Assembly: GCA_964035795.1 (NCBI GenBank)
Contig: OZ038321.1
Coordinates: forward strand, 20,958,283 to 21,022,282
DNA from: Pterobdella sp. o SKG-2022
Lineage: Eukaryota; Annelida; Clitellata; Hirudinida; Piscicolidae
Direction of reading: 5' to 3'
DNA: 64,000 bases
The first letter of the stretch is position 1. Each line of letters opens with the position of its first letter. The notes beneath the pieces are model-generated. The model did no database searches. It saw nothing but the letters and a program-made list of their open reading frames with translations, and had not been told where the DNA came from. Position numbers and translations under genes: made by a program. Below are positions 1-12,900 of the stretch, piece by piece.

Positions 1-746
1 ATGTGTTTCAAGGCACCACCCACGAAACAGTCAATATAACTTTCGTACGCTTTGACGTTGAAGGGATTTCTTTGAAGTACGTTATTGCAATGAAAAATAT
101 GGAAATAGAACTAATTATATATTAATTCTTGAAAAATTTAAACTTGAATTTATTCGATTTTAAATTTAAATTTAAAATTTATTTAATTCGAGAAAAAAAG
201 TACTTGGATGGTATAAATATTAATAAATATAATGAAGCAAATGCACTTTGGACCGGCAGATGTGATAAAGCATCTGAGAGTGACTATGTAGAGTTGTGCA
301 ACCACGATATTCACAGTGCTATCCCTTGTTCAGTCAAAATATGCGGCAAAAGAAGTGGGCTTAGGACTAGTTATGAATCAAAAGGCAACTTTTTCAGAGT
401 CGCTTTCAAGTCAAATCATCTTTACGAAGCAACTGGCTTCAAAGCAATATATTATTTTGTTCAAAAAGGTATTTATTTCTACTTTATTAAGCGTTTAATT
501 CTTAAAGTTCACAAGTTTTTAACCTAAAACTTTTTTACAGAAAAATTAGGGTCATATTCATTAACCTCGAAAGCTCAAATTTTTACCATATCAACTATTT
601 CAATCAGCCTGTTAACACTATTCTTTTCAATAAATTCTATGGCTTCAACTTATTCGTTTAGTTGCCAAAATATATTATTAACTAATTACACGAATCCCTC
701 ATTACGTTCAAACAAAGACTTGAAAAAACAATTATTTTTAACTTGA
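1..746 (+). CDS. CUB-domain protein, 3' end of gene (partial)
   Basis: Three exons join cleanly: up to 76 (donor gtacgt, phase 2), 260-468 (acceptor cggcag, donor gtattt, phase 1) and 541-746 (acceptor ttttacag, stop TGA at 744-746). The gene runs off the left edge. The first two exons encode the second half of a CUB domain: a beta-strand with NITFVRFDVEG, then KCDKASESDYVELC (conserved Cys followed by the DYVEL strand), a Cys-containing loop SVKICGK, and the closing strand FFRVAFKSNHLYEATGFKA. CUB domains are extracellular beta-sandwiches found in proteases, receptors and matrix proteins. The last exon adds about 69 residues with one hydrophobic stretch (TISTISISLLTLFF), possibly a membrane segment, and a polar tail. 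An AATAAA at 767-772 lies just after the stop. The gene converges on the minus-strand RING/B-box gene, with 166 bp between the stops. The CUB call is firm; the overall protein type is unknown. Confidence 0.85.
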
Positions 747-912
747 AAATATGTTTTTAATATTCAAATAAAATCAACGTTGAACCATTTTTCTTTAAAA
801 ATTACTTGTTCAAGTTTTTAAAAAAGTGAAAATTCCATAAATTCGTCGACAGCAAAACAACGTGAATGGAGCTTCATAAACACAAAAATGAATGATGACA
901 ACAACGAAATTT

Positions 913-2973
913 TTAGCTGTTGTTTTTGTCTTGTGAAAACATTTCCTTGATACCTGGTGCAATGGAGCAACCAGGCAGTCGGAGCACAAGGCTTTTGTAC
1001 TGTTCCATCGGAGATGACTTCAAGTTTTTTAAGGGTTTCGTAACGTTAACTTTCAAGTTGTTCAAAACTTTTTTGTCTTCTGTCAATGTGTTTTCAATTT
1101 TTTTAGTGCTATCACTAACGTTATTAGTTTTTTTTTCGTTTTGCTTCATGTTATTATCTTGGTTAGAGGTGTATAAAGGGTTGAGTGATAAAGAAGATCT
1201 AGCAAGCGGTTTCAAACTATTACTTTTTGGTCTCGCACTATGAACTTCTGGAATACTTTTTTCTACGTTTGAGTTTGTATCATTTTTAATGGTAGAAGCA
1301 GGTGGGTTCTGATTCAATAACTCGGTAGGAAAAACAGGATTAACGCTAGGACCGGATGGTGTAGTTGGGGTTTTATTATCATCATTTTCATTTTGAAAGG
1401 TAGGTTTGATTTTGCTAATTAAAGAAACATCGAAAGACGTACAAGTGCTTTTGTCTTTCTTCTCTTGAGACACAGTACCTATGTTTTTGTGCATCACCAT
1501 TTTCTGCATAGTTGCTGTATAATTGTCTTTTTTGGTTATTTCCTTTGTCTGAATACTTCTCTCGGTTTTAAAAATTTGTTCCATTGACGTGAAATTATCT
1601 CTAGTTTTTGGAGCATTTGAAGCTTTGGAAGGAGTCAAATATATATGATTAACCGGTATGATGTTGTTTTCAACTTCAATTCGTATCATCGACTTTGACC
1701 AGACTGGTTTTGGAGGTTTAGTTGGGTTTTCTTCAATGTCTACTTCTGTTGATTTTTCTTCTGTTTTAACTGTTGGCTTAACTATGGCAAGAGATTTCTT
1801 TTGCAATTCATCAACTATTTCAACTTTGTTTGTTTGCGTATTTTTATCTTCTGTACAAGACTTATTCTCAAGTTTAAAATCATCCAGGTTTGAAAAAAAT
1901 AATTCAAGAGCTTTTTTTATTGTTTCGAATATATCTACTTTCTCAAAAACTGAATGGTTTTTTTGTAAAGTCAAACCAAAATGAATGTTATCGTTTTTTG
2001 AAATTTCATCAATTTCAGTCTGTAATTTTTTTTTAGCGACTAGTACTTCGATATTGTCGTTGGTACTTGAAACGTCTTCTCGGATGTTTTCTAGTTTTTG
2101 TAGATTTTCTTTTAACAATTCCTTACTTCCAAGAATTTCACTCACTGTTACACCAAATATTTGAGGAATACTTGAAATTATTTCTCTTTCTTTTTGTCTG
2201 ATCTTGATGATTGTTTCAGTTACAGACTCTCTCACTTTATTCTCTGTGTTTTTCATAGAATCATTACACCATTCAATATAATCTAAATGGTTTTTCAAAA
2301 CACCAATTTTATTATTGCAGTCTTCAAGCAAGTTTGAAAGTGAAAACTTGCTTTCATCAAAAACATCTGCAGGTAGGGCTACTTGGTGCTCTTTGTGTTG
2401 GTGGAAGGCACACAATGTACAAATGCATTCTTGACACGATTCGCAGTAGTATTTTATCAATTCATCTTTATGGATCTTACAATGAATATTTTTTTCGCTT
2501 TCAAGGCTAATAATTGAATGAAATTTCGTGACTTTGGTGTTGATGTGAAGTTCGGAGCAAGTTTCGCATAAGAGCTTCAAACAATCCAAGCATTTGGCCG
2601 TTGCTTCTTTTGGTCCGTTGGAGCCTATGATACAAATGTCACATGGTTTGGAACACTTTTCTGAAAGCGGTTGGTTTTTTTGAAGAACATTTCCTAGTTT
2701 TTGTATCAAGGTATTATCGGGTAGTCTAGATATTCCACCGTATGGTAATTCAGTTTTTTTTGTGCAAAGAACACAAGTGATTGGCTTATTATATAAAAGA
2801 AATGTATAAGATCGTTCTCTTGTTTCCAGTAAATAGTTATCTTCCAAGCATTTACTACAGAAAGTGTGTAGGCATGATAGCATTTTGGGCTCAACGTAGA
2901 TGTTGGAGCAAATATGACATACCAAAAACTGCTCCAACACCTCTTCTGCAAAGTTTCCTCGGAGCTTCTCCAT
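913..2973 (-). CDS. TRIM-like RING/B-box/coiled-coil protein (686 aa)
   Basis: This is an uninterrupted 686-codon frame. Residues 19-70 form a C3HC4 RING: C19-x2-C22, C34-x-H36, C39-x2-C42, C67-x2-C70. RINGs of this type recruit E2 enzymes for ubiquitin transfer. About 110-155 is a B-box1-like Cys cluster (CDIC, CLDC, CETC). About 165-205 is a B-box2 (CKIH, CESC, CTLC, HQHKEH). A Lys/Glu-rich helical region of roughly 200 residues follows, as expected for the TRIM coiled coil. The C-terminal 270 residues are Ser/Thr/Lys/Asn-rich, and no NHL, SPRY or PHD domain is visible. The order RING, B-box1, B-box2, coiled coil is the TRIM signature; the final domain that would place it in a subfamily is missing. 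It lacks introns while every other readable gene here has them, so it may be a retrocopy or an intron-poor TRIM. Likely a cytosolic E3 ligase; substrate unknown. Confidence 0.9.
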   Translation of the reverse strand: MEKLRGNFAEEVLEQFLVCHICSNIYVEPKMLSCLHTFCSKCLEDNYLLETRERSYTFLLYNKPITCVLCTKKTELPYGGISRLPDNTLIQKLGNVLQKNQPLSEKCSKPCDICIIGSNGPKEATAKCLDCLKLLCETCSELHINTKVTKFHSIISLESEKNIHCKIHKDELIKYYCESCQECICTLCAFHQHKEHQVALPADVFDESKFSLSNLLEDCNNKIGVLKNHLDYIEWCNDSMKNTENKVRESVTETIIKIRQKEREIISSIPQIFGVTVSEILGSKELLKENLQKLENIREDVSSTNDNIEVLVAKKKLQTEIDEISKNDNIHFGLTLQKNHSVFEKVDIFETIKKALELFFSNLDDFKLENKSCTEDKNTQTNKVEIVDELQKKSLAIVKPTVKTEEKSTEVDIEENPTKPPKPVWSKSMIRIEVENNIIPVNHIYLTPSKASNAPKTRDNFTSMEQIFKTERSIQTKEITKKDNYTATMQKMVMHKNIGTVSQEKKDKSTCTSFDVSLISKIKPTFQNENDDNKTPTTPSGPSVNPVFPTELLNQNPPASTIKNDTNSNVEKSIPEVHSARPKSNSLKPLARSSLSLNPLYTSNQDNNMKQNEKKTNNVSDSTKKIENTLTEDKKVLNNLKVNVTKPLKNLKSSPMEQYKSLVLRLPGCSIAPGIKEMFSQDKNNS

Positions 2974-4458
2974 ATTGTTTCTGAAAAAGTATCAAATGAA
3001 TAAAAAATTGTGCTTAAAATAACTAAAAAATTCTTTCATGTTGAATGCTATTGAACTAAAACATGAAGAACTAAAAACTGTTAGTTCTAAATTATTAAAA
3101 AACAAAAAAAATATATCAATAATTTAAATCTTAAATTTCCAAACCAAGAACAACTGACAATGAATATTGGTTTTAAATTAAACAAAAAAGACGAAAAATA
3201 TTGCCGAAACTCAACTTCAAGCAAAATAACTTTTGTTTTCAACCTTGAGCAGCAATCCGCTTATAAATGTTATAGATCATATCATGGAAAAGATGTTCTA
3301 ATAATAGGAATACATGAGTAGTGTGTTATTAACCCTTCCATTCGTGAAATACTAGTTTTCTGTTATTTTAGAAACTAATTTGAATAAAATTTAATTAAAA
3401 AGTTAATTTTCACTTTGTTGAAAAAAAAACTAAGGCTTTCGGTTTAGCTTACAATTAGTTTTACTCATGAAGTCTTTGAATAGAAAAAAAGATTTTTAAA
3501 TTTGAGAATATTGTTTTTACAACCACAGATAAAATCATATGATGTGCACTCAATTGCTTTACAGTTTATTTACAGAGCAGCTTAGTAAGTGGTTAGTCAG
3601 GCTTCCGTGAGGCATTTGTTGTGATTAGTTGTTACGAAAAAGTCATAAATAGACTAATCATTCGTCATAAAACTTGTTCGAATTATTAGATCTGATTTTT
3701 TGATACTTTGTTTTTATATCCGCATTAAAGCCATATAAACTCCTATTTGATGATTGATAAGGGAAGATGCATAGAATTATTTTTAAACCTTGCACTCTTA
3801 TTCAAAACATTATTATAAGGTTTTTTAAATTCATTTTTTAGATGTATTGTTAGTGGAATTGTGTTTTAAAGTAAATGTGGTTGAAAATATCGAAGCATGT
3901 AATGACTGGTTCTCTAGTAGATAAGTATTGAAGAAAAGTTATTTGAAAATGTAAAATTTATCAAATATTACTTTTTAAAGCTTGAACTAGATTGAAAAAA
4001 AGTAATTTAAAATCACGAAAAGATAGATTATATATTGTATAGGGAAATGACAATAAAACGGAGAGTTGAAGATTTAAATCAAAAGTCATAATCTACTTTT
4101 TCAGTTAAGATTTCGCGCAAAGCGCCAAAGAAAAATCCGAGACGAATTAAGATAAGATAGTTCGGAAGTTTCAAAAAAACTTATGATCTTCGAGAGTACC
4201 AGCTAAAATTCACATAATTTGATAAATGATCTTGATTGTATAAGATTTTTCAGGACAAAATTTGAAAATTAATAAAAAAATTTTTCCTAAAATTAAATAT
4301 AATTTTATAAATTTTGTTAAAAAATATTCTCTACTTTAGACAAAACCAGTTAACTTTTCTACGAGAACCATTTTTTAACCGCGCAAATAGTTTAAATCAA
4401 AATTTTCTTAAAACCTTACATGTTAAAGCTTTTGTGAGATTGCGTTAATTTTTCCGAA
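2974..4458. other. Intergenic, between divergent TRIM-like and HAUS5 genes
   Basis: This 1.5-kb AT-rich spacer separates two divergently transcribed genes, so it should hold both promoters. I see no clear core promoter motif, no coding exon and no recognisable repeat in it. Confidence 0.5.
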
Positions 4459-7400
4459 ATGGCTTCAGAAAATCTATTTTCGTGGTTAAAAGATACAATG
4501 AAAGTTAGAAATATTACAAATGTGAACTCTAATTCGGATTTATTAATGTGAGTGCTTGATTTGGTTGATATCCAACAATTAGCAAAATTGAGTAGATAAT
4601 ATGAAAATTTTAAATAAAATTAAGAACCTAACTTCAAAATTGTAATTTTAATTCTTTGTCACTATGTAAAAAAATGATCTTTTAGGATATGCCAAAAACA
4701 ACATGAAGACATTTGGAGACATGTGATCAACAATATCAGGCCAAAAGAGTGAGTAAATTAAATATTTTAAGGATACACTAATAATAAGTAATACACTAAT
4801 AAACAAATATATAATTAAAATTCAACAGAACAGTGAAAATAGTGAAAGGAAACCTCTTATTGTAAGTTGTATCATGAAAAAGTGTCCAATATTCAAATTT
4901 TTTTCAACTTTTCAGATTATCAAATAAGTCCAAACTCCAACAAGCTGATGCCAGTCTCCATATTGAGAACACAAATTTTGAAAATGGAAAAATAAAAAAA
5001 CTGTTGAATAATCTCAAAATGCTGAAAAAGCAATATTCAAAAATTAAAGAAAACAATGAAATAGTTTCTAAAAATAACAAAGACATCAAAGAAAAAATCT
5101 TAATTCATGGTTTGAAGTATTTTTTAATCTATATATCTATAAAGTTTATGAAACTTCAACATTTATTTTATCATGATCCAAGATAGTTCAAATAATTGAT
5201 TTGCACAAACACAGAAAATAAGTTTTAATATCTCTTAATAATCACTTATAGTTTTTCAAACTTGTTGAATGAGAACTAAGGCTTGACTATTGTGATAACT
5301 ATAAATACAATTATTCTTTTTTTATATTCCTACTTAATCAATATCAGTTCATAAATTCGAAAATCACTGAAAAATAAAAATTTTGTTCATAAAGTGTATG
5401 TTATCATGAGTGAATATGTTACTATGTTGATGAAAAGCTTTGTACCTTAATTAAATTTATTAGTTTTTTTTAAACATACTCATCTTTTATAAGTAAAACA
5501 TTTTAGTGTTCAAGAGATCTTGAGTTTTTTGCTTTAGTTAAAAATTCACTAAATAATTTATTTTAAAACCTTAAATATATTATCATTAAATTAGCATTAA
5601 TATTCCAATATTGTCATCACTCCATATCAGAAAGTATTAAGAAAAAGATGGAGAGTGTGATAATGGATACAAAAGGCTCTGTGAGAAGTGTTGACCACTT
5701 CAAACACAACCTCATCAACATACATCACACCATACAACACTTCTCAACACTTGTACAAGAATACCACACACAATCATACAAGTCATTTTCTTTTTTTTTG
5801 GTTTTTATAAATATTTATTTCATATTGAACGTAATTTATCTATGTTTGTATTAATTTAAACAAGAAAGTTATACTAAATTTTCAATAATATAGGAGATCA
5901 GTATGTTAGCTAATCATTATATTAGTTGAGAATTTTATCCATTCACTGTCCCATCATTCTCAAAGGATCTCTTCTTGCAATGGGTCAATGAGTGAAAGAG
6001 AGTCTCTTCAAGTTACTATCACATTTATTTTTCATTTAGATTTTGTATCTGATATCTCTTATTGAGAATTATAATCAGAAAAAATATTCTTCAATGAAAT
6101 ATCATTTTTGATGTTACTTCTGAGGGCCCTAATTTTGATAAAGAAAAAACATATATTGAATTGATAACATAAATTATTTACATTATTAAATCATGTGCTA
6201 CAATGAGTGACTTATTGTATCATCAACTACAGGCAGATATGCATAAATTGATAATGGAAATGAGAAAAGTTGTTATGAACAATTCAGAACATATTGATGC
6301 AGAGAGACAAGAGATGGTGTAAGTATATGGTTACTTAAACTTTGCAATTGTTACTGAATCTTTACACTGGTTAACCAATTAAAAGACATAACTAATTAAT
6401 TATCATTCAATCAATGGTGTTATAGTCTTGTTTAGCAATAATATCTGATCCATTTATGTCTCACATAAACGCAGCATGCCAATTCACACATAATATATTC
6501 CATTACATCCATTATGCACAGTAAACTTCATAATAAATACTCTCAATGATACAGGGTGAAAAAGTTATTATCAGACATCCTAAGCACCAGCAAGCCTTCA
6601 ACTATTGTGGATGTGTTGTTGGTAATGTTCTGCAAGGCATTATCCCTGGAATCTGATAAAGGAAGTATCAAAAGGTTTTTGAGTGTGTTTTTTTGTTTTA
6701 ATTGTTTGTTTGTTTGTTTTTTTGTTTGTTTGTTTGTTTGTTTGTTTGTTTGTTTGTTTGTTTGTTTGTTTGTTTGTTTGTTTGTTTGTTTGTTTGTTTG
6801 TTTGTTTGTTTGTTCTAATGCTTTGTATACACTTACAGGTTTGAGGATGACGAGTTTACAAACATCAAAAAGTTAATGCAGGTGAGTCTATTCAATCTTA
6901 TCAAAATAAATCAAGTTCTTTATATTGACAACTCCACTAGCTTCATAAATTTTAAAGGATAAAAAAGAGTATATTCTAACCAAGACGGCACAGCTTTATA
7001 AAATGAAGAACACCAAAACTCTTGAAAGTATAAACATCAGCACAAACTCACAAGACCCTGTGTCCTTGTTTGGGTGTTGTCAAATGTTTCACCATTTTGA
7101 AACACACTTGACAAGAATTTCATGATCAGTTTTTACATATTATATCCTAGAACCGTTCAATTATCATTATTTTCACATCATAAACTCACACTTACTTACA
7201 GACGTTTTAGTCTTTAGTGTAGAAGTGTTGGTAAAACTCATACACACCCACACACAGCGAGTACCAGTCAAGGAAGGTAGACTTGAGGGTGGTAGAGGCC
7301 CGATTGAGGTACCTAGATGAGGTGGTTAGTGGCAAGAAATCAAGTCTGATCAGGGAGATAGAAGATTTGAAGGAAAAGAAGAAGTTGTTTGTATCCAAGT

Positions 7401-9968
7401 TGATTGAGATCAAGCGATTTGAAACTTCTGTGGTCGGTTTTTATGTATATTAATATATTTAAATTGACTGAAAACTTGGGTATATATTATAAAATCATCT
7501 GACACAATCCTTTAAACTATACAGATGGATAGACACACCCTCATATCCAAGCTGATGACACCTCCACCAGACTACATACAGCTTCAACATTTGGTATGGT
7601 GGTTTTGTTATGAAGTATGCATTTTCAATGCAAACCAAATTTTAGATCTTAGTTATTAATTTTCACTGTTATTTTCATTCCATTTTTTTGTCATCACCAT
7701 TACACTTCAACTTTTAATACATCCAAAACTTAATGAGCAGATTTCAGACAAAGTGAAGGGCTTAAATGCTCGAGAATGCATTGATGCACTGCATCAGTTA
7801 GACTCTGTAATAGATGGATCATTAAGCTCACTCACTGCATTTAAGCTGCACCATTTTGACATGCTGTTAGAGGATTCATTATTCATATTAGATCATGTTG
7901 TTTCATGCATAAAGTATATTAAAATTTTATTTGTTTAATATTTAATTTTTTATTAATTTATTTATTATTACAAGTTTATATTTATTTTTATTTCAAATGA
8001 TAAATTTATTACTTACTTATCAACAAAATTGAATGTAAAACAAAACACGTCACATTAAAAGTACTACATATCTCATATCATTTAACTGTCTCACTAATGA
8101 AGGGACCTGATAGAAAGGAGGCCATTGGCACTCTTGCACACCACGCCACCCAACCAGCATCAGGCAATCTTTCAAGAAGCTTTGCTGTATGTGTTGAGTC
8201 TGCTCAAGCACCCATCCTACATGGTCATTATGATTAGTTATAACTACTATTTATAGATATCTGTGCTGATGTTGATATTATTGTTATTGTTAGTTATAAA
8301 ATTAGAAAAATGTTCATTTTTGTATCGTTTTTGTGTATAATTTTAATAATTTTGAGTATTGAAAATCTCTTAAAATTGCTATCAATTGAGCTAAATCAAT
8401 TAGAATTATTTAAAATGTATAATGATCAATCACCTATATAAGCATACATAGTGTTATAACGACAGATTCTTCATACCCCAGTCAGCTGATTTGGTACTCA
8501 AGAATATTAATGTCAACGATGATGTCAGTGATGATGGGTATGATGACTCTGTTCCACTACTTATTGATCACGTCAAAGGTTTGCTATTGTTTTTTGAATT
8601 GTAACTGTTATGTTATGTTTTAAATAATTAGAATCTAATAGAATCAAACTTAACATAGTAATAATATTTGTAACATAGATTTTTTATTGTATTGTACATC
8701 TTTGGGTTTTTATCAGTATAATTTTTCTTATTAATTCTCTTAATGATAATTATCATGTAATGCTTCAGGTACTAACTGTTTCGATGCATTATAATAATAG
8801 CATTAGTAGTCATAATAATTACAAGCATAAATTAAAATTTACTCTGGAATTCATGTGAAATTTCAAATAAGGTTGTTTAAAAAAATCTCAGTTTTCGGTA
8901 ACTTCAAAGGACTGAATATATTGTTTGAATTTAAAATACAATAAAGAATCACATATATTAAAACCGTATATTTACCAAGTGTTCACCCCTATTCAACCCA
9001 CCAATATGTGTAATCTTCAAGCCACCTATGACTGCTTCAGTGTGAATCAGTCAACCGCATTGCATAATCAACGCAGAGTGTTCGAGGCGGGTGTGCGAGC
9101 AGGAAGAGAGTTTCAAGAGCTTGTACCTGGATGTTTTAACAAAGAGCAGTGATGCCTTCTGCATGAAGCAACTGTCGTCATTGAGACAAGTTGTGCAAGA
9201 TTGGTGGGTTTTTTGTGAAATATATTTTGCATCAGCCGTACTCTGTAAGTAACAAACGAGCTGTGAAAGGAGTTGGTTAAGATAATGTGTATTGTTATTT
9301 TTATGGTTTTGTGATAAGAATAAGTTTTGTTATTTGAACATTTTTATGGGTTCTTGACTTTATTTTCATTTATATTCATTGATCTTTAAATATTTTTTTT
9401 TCATGAAGTGTCAAACTGTTACAAGTGTAACATTATAAAATAAGTGATAGGGTTCATTTCAAAGTAATTTTTGTGTTCAGTTAAACAATTTTTAATCTGT
9501 CGATTTATGAAAGAATTTTAGTACATTTAATAAGAAAAAAAACAGCTATATTTTTCGATAAATTTAGCCTTGACATAAAACAGCCTAATTTTTTATGATA
9601 AGGCAAACTTATCGAAAATCATAGCTGTTTTTTGCTTAATAAATGCATTTTTTCTCAAATCGACGTTAAAAATTATTCAATATTGTTCATAAGTACATTA
9701 AGGTGTCTCTGAAGTGTTCATTAAGTTTTTAGATATGTTATTATATTTACTACCCAACATAGTCATTTATTTTTGTTTAATTTTTTCGTTGCACAAAAAG
9801 CATATTCCGCTACCAAAACTTTAATTCGACTAATGATTGACTTGCATAAATCTAACCAGGTGGCACCAACCAGCCTTCAGGGAAGGCTTGACAAGGGTGG
9901 TTGATGGAATGACGTGCTCACAGTGGATGGATGTGTGGAAGGCGTGTGTGGTCAAATTCCGACAGTAG
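4459..9968 (+). CDS. HAUS5: HAUS augmin-like complex subunit 5
   Basis: Augmin recruits gamma-tubulin to spindle microtubules for branching nucleation; HAUS5 is one of its eight subunits. Sixteen exons join in phase to 578 aa (human protein 633): 4459-4547, 4686-4748, 4829-4861, 4916-5109, 5631-5752, 6233-6318, 6555-6674, 6839-6881, 6958-7073, 7258-7432, 7525-7593, 7741-7913, 8103-8223, 8482-8578, 9077-9203, 9860-9968 (stop TAG). Two conserved blocks identify it: near the N terminus HEDIWRHVINNI followed by ETVKIVKGNLL (human ADIWAYILQHV and RTVKKIRGNLL), and near the C terminus VVQDWWHQPAF followed by CSQWMDVWK (human DWWEQPGQ and LPQWRLRW). The middle is long helix/coiled coil, as in the family. 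Splices at 5752, 7073, 8482 and 9077 were chosen by phase and are less certain than the rest. A polyadenylation signal AATAAA is at 10311-10316. An exon-7 intron carries a (TTTG)n tract. Confidence 0.92.
6702..6814. repeat. (TTTG)n microsatellite in a HAUS5 intron
   Basis: About 110 bp of TTTG/TGTT repeats with one short interruption, lying between the exons ending at 6674 and starting at 6839. The tract is open in one frame and would read as a Phe/Val/Cys/Leu repeat, but it is bounded by good splice sites and should be intronic. Confidence 0.95.
9499..9664. repeat. Palindromic foldback element (MITE-like), copy 1
   Basis: Arms of about 70 bp, beginning GTCGATTTATGAAAGAA on the left and ending TTTCTCAAATCGAC on the right, pair with a small central loop. 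Both arms contain ACAGCTAT followed by a TTTTCGATAA(A/G)TTT core. It lies in the last HAUS5 intron. The same arm sequence recurs at 31625-31896, so this is a dispersed family and not a chance hairpin. There is no internal coding capacity. Confidence 0.8.
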
Positions 9969-12900
9969 AACTTTCACTGCGCATGTATAAGATTCTAATT
10001 TTTATGAACGTTTTTATGCTTTTATTTTTAGTGGGGATTGTGTTTTTAATTATAAATTGAAACTTTGCTATTAAATTGATATGTATTGATTATAAATTAT
10101 AACTTCATATTTTTTCTTTATCAGGTCTTTTATTAAAAACTGTTTTATTTTACTTTTTGATTTTAAATTATGTATTAATGTAGCGATGTTCTGTAGGCAG
10201 TTGAACTATTGTTTTAACTGATTCATCACAAAATACAACTACATTTTGAATACTTCCTACACGTCATATATAAAACTTCACTTAAACTTAATGAAACAAT
10301 CAATAACTTTAATAAAGCACTCTAAGACCCAGTTCACCTGAAGAATGTCAAAAATCAATGAGAAAAAGTTCTATTTTTTATCTCTATAGGGATTGATTTT
10401 AAAATTAGCATGAAGCTTTTTTTTTTACATCTTAATTATTTAGGAAGCTTTTATGACAAAAGATATGTTTCACGAGTCTTCATATAATGTAAGATACGGT
10501 TGAAATTAAGTATAGATTTTTATGGCACGCACTTTACAATTTGCTACAGAAGCGTTTAAAAGTTTATGAGGAAGTATGAATAAAGTTGTTTATCCTATGA
10601 GTGGCCATGAAGTAGTTGGTGTTCAAATTTTTGAACAGTTTTCTACTAAAGTGTCAAAAAAGGCTGTGTACTCTCACTAAATCTTGCATTTATCTTTATG
10701 TTTTAAAATCAACAAATGTTTTGCTAGAGACAACAGCACTTAAAATACTTGCTCACTCAAAGTGATGCAAGATTTCAGGCTCGAAAGAAAAGCTTTATCC
10801 TTCACAAATTACTTCATGTCGATTCTGCTGCTCTGTGCCCTACTTCTCTTAGCCTTCTGCAAAACAATATTATTTGGTTCAGTAAGGCATTTAAACATTT
10901 TTTCTCACCATAAGCTTTCAAAAACTAACCATGTGTCTAGCCTTTAAAAAATATTGTTTTACAATGAAAGAGTTGTTTGAAGAAGTTGATGCTCACCTAT
11001 CTCGGTTCATCGCTATCAAAAAGCTCAGCTGTCGACCATGAAATCTGACAAAACAGGAAAGACTTCAAACTACAAAAAGTGTTTGAAAAATCAAAAGTTC
11101 AACAGTTGCACTGAAGTCAGAGCTTATGACGCAATTATACCTATAACTTTCTAACTTGGGCAACGTCAAAATAATCTAGTTTGTTATCGCTAGGATGTAT
11201 GGAAAGCCTATTTTGTACATAATTTTATTTTTAGTCTGAAGTATGATCTACTTTGTATAATTATTTGAAGGTTCGAAAATATTTATATTCATATTTTTTC
11301 AAAATTTTTAATTCCTATAAGAATTGAATATTTCATATTGATATTAGATTGTTCGTAAATTACAGAATATTCGAGATTTCTAAAAACTTCTCAAATAGTT
11401 GGTATATAAGATGTAACTCAGCTTACTGAGTACTAATGGTAATTATCATTGGCGGACATTGAAGTCGAGATCGGGCATATCGTAACTTCGTTTATATATA
11501 AAGTTGCATCAATTGAAGTGGTTTTCGAATTTTTAGGTTTTAAAATCTTATATCGAAAACCGAGTGCTACCAAGGACATGTAGTCTCGGGCAACAAACTG
11601 GCATTAGAAACCCAGACTCTGATATTTATGAGAGATTTGAGATTAATCTTAATTAAAATCTGCAAACGATTAATGAAGAGCTCGGAGACATCAGATTCCA
11701 CTTTTCGTTTTCTTGAAATTTCATGGTTCACGCTAGAGTGGCTACTTTGACCATATTCCTCTATTTCTTCAGTGGGCTAGTCTTTTATTGTGTAGACCTT
11801 TAAACGGGACTTGACAGACTGCTATAAGACGAGCTCATTAAGATTAAACTTTTTCACGAACATGAGGTGCATGTTGTATTGAGAAATATTAATTCAAAAA
11901 AAATCTTGGTAAACTTCAAAATAATCGTTTAAAATTATCGTTTATACTTTCAGAAATCGAGTTGATTCACGCAAGAGAAGCTTGCCACATAGTATTTGTC
12001 AAAGCTTATATGCATAATTATTGATATGTTAAGACTCGAACTAATATAAAAAAAGATCTTGGAACCAATACTTAATTCATGGTAACTTTAATAAACTGTT
12101 ATTTTATTGGAAGTTTTTAAATGTAAGGTATTAAGAGATTTTCATCTTCCTTAAAAGCATATGTCTTATATAGAATTCTTATTCAGCTTTTGTTGTAAGA
12201 GTTGGTCTTTTTATGACGATGATCGAATAAAATTTTTAACTCATCTCATACCTTTACTCAAGATTTATAGCATTTTTTAAAATGTTATAAAAAAATAATT
12301 ATATATTTTGTTTCTGAATTTTCAATTTATTCAAGTTTTTTAAAACTTTATAGGCCTAGAAATGTATATAAAACCTCGTTATAAGCTTACTATACATAAA
12401 AAAGTTGTTTTATATTGTGAGAAAATTTTTGACAAGTGATATGACGAAAATAATGAAGAAAGATCAAACTGTGCTTGTAAAATAATAACATCCTTTTGGC
12501 TTTGATGTTGTGTTCATGTCTTTAAATTACAACTTCATAAAGCACATATCAAAGAATAACGGAAACTTCTTTTGAAAATCACCAGCAAAACTTCATTATA
12601 AGTTTCACCTGCTTTTTAATTAAATAATTTAAGCCGAAATAACATCTTGAGAAAATTTCCAAAACTTTAAATAAGTATTCAAAAATTTTTCAAATAGTTG
12701 CTAAAGATTTTTCGAGCTTACATTTGGTAGAATCCCTTTGAAGTCCCACATTGCATCAAAGAGTTCTAGTTTAAATTGCTTTCTTCATTCCTTCATGTTT
12801 TAACATTTTTTCAAGTTAAATGCAAACATTTTTTCTCAAATTCTTTGTGTAAAACTTTTTAAAAGTTTTTGAAGTTATAAAATTTCAAAAGAAATTTTTA

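Noticed and set aside
6556..6876. Plus-strand frame running through a Phe/Val/Cys/Leu repeat
   Set aside because: It is HAUS5 exon 7 (ending at 6674) read on into the (TTTG)n intron; a good acceptor at 6838 resumes the gene.
10540..11160. Remnant of a domesticated transposase
   Set aside because: A loosely coding-like stretch with several stops; I could not match any motif, so no call is made.
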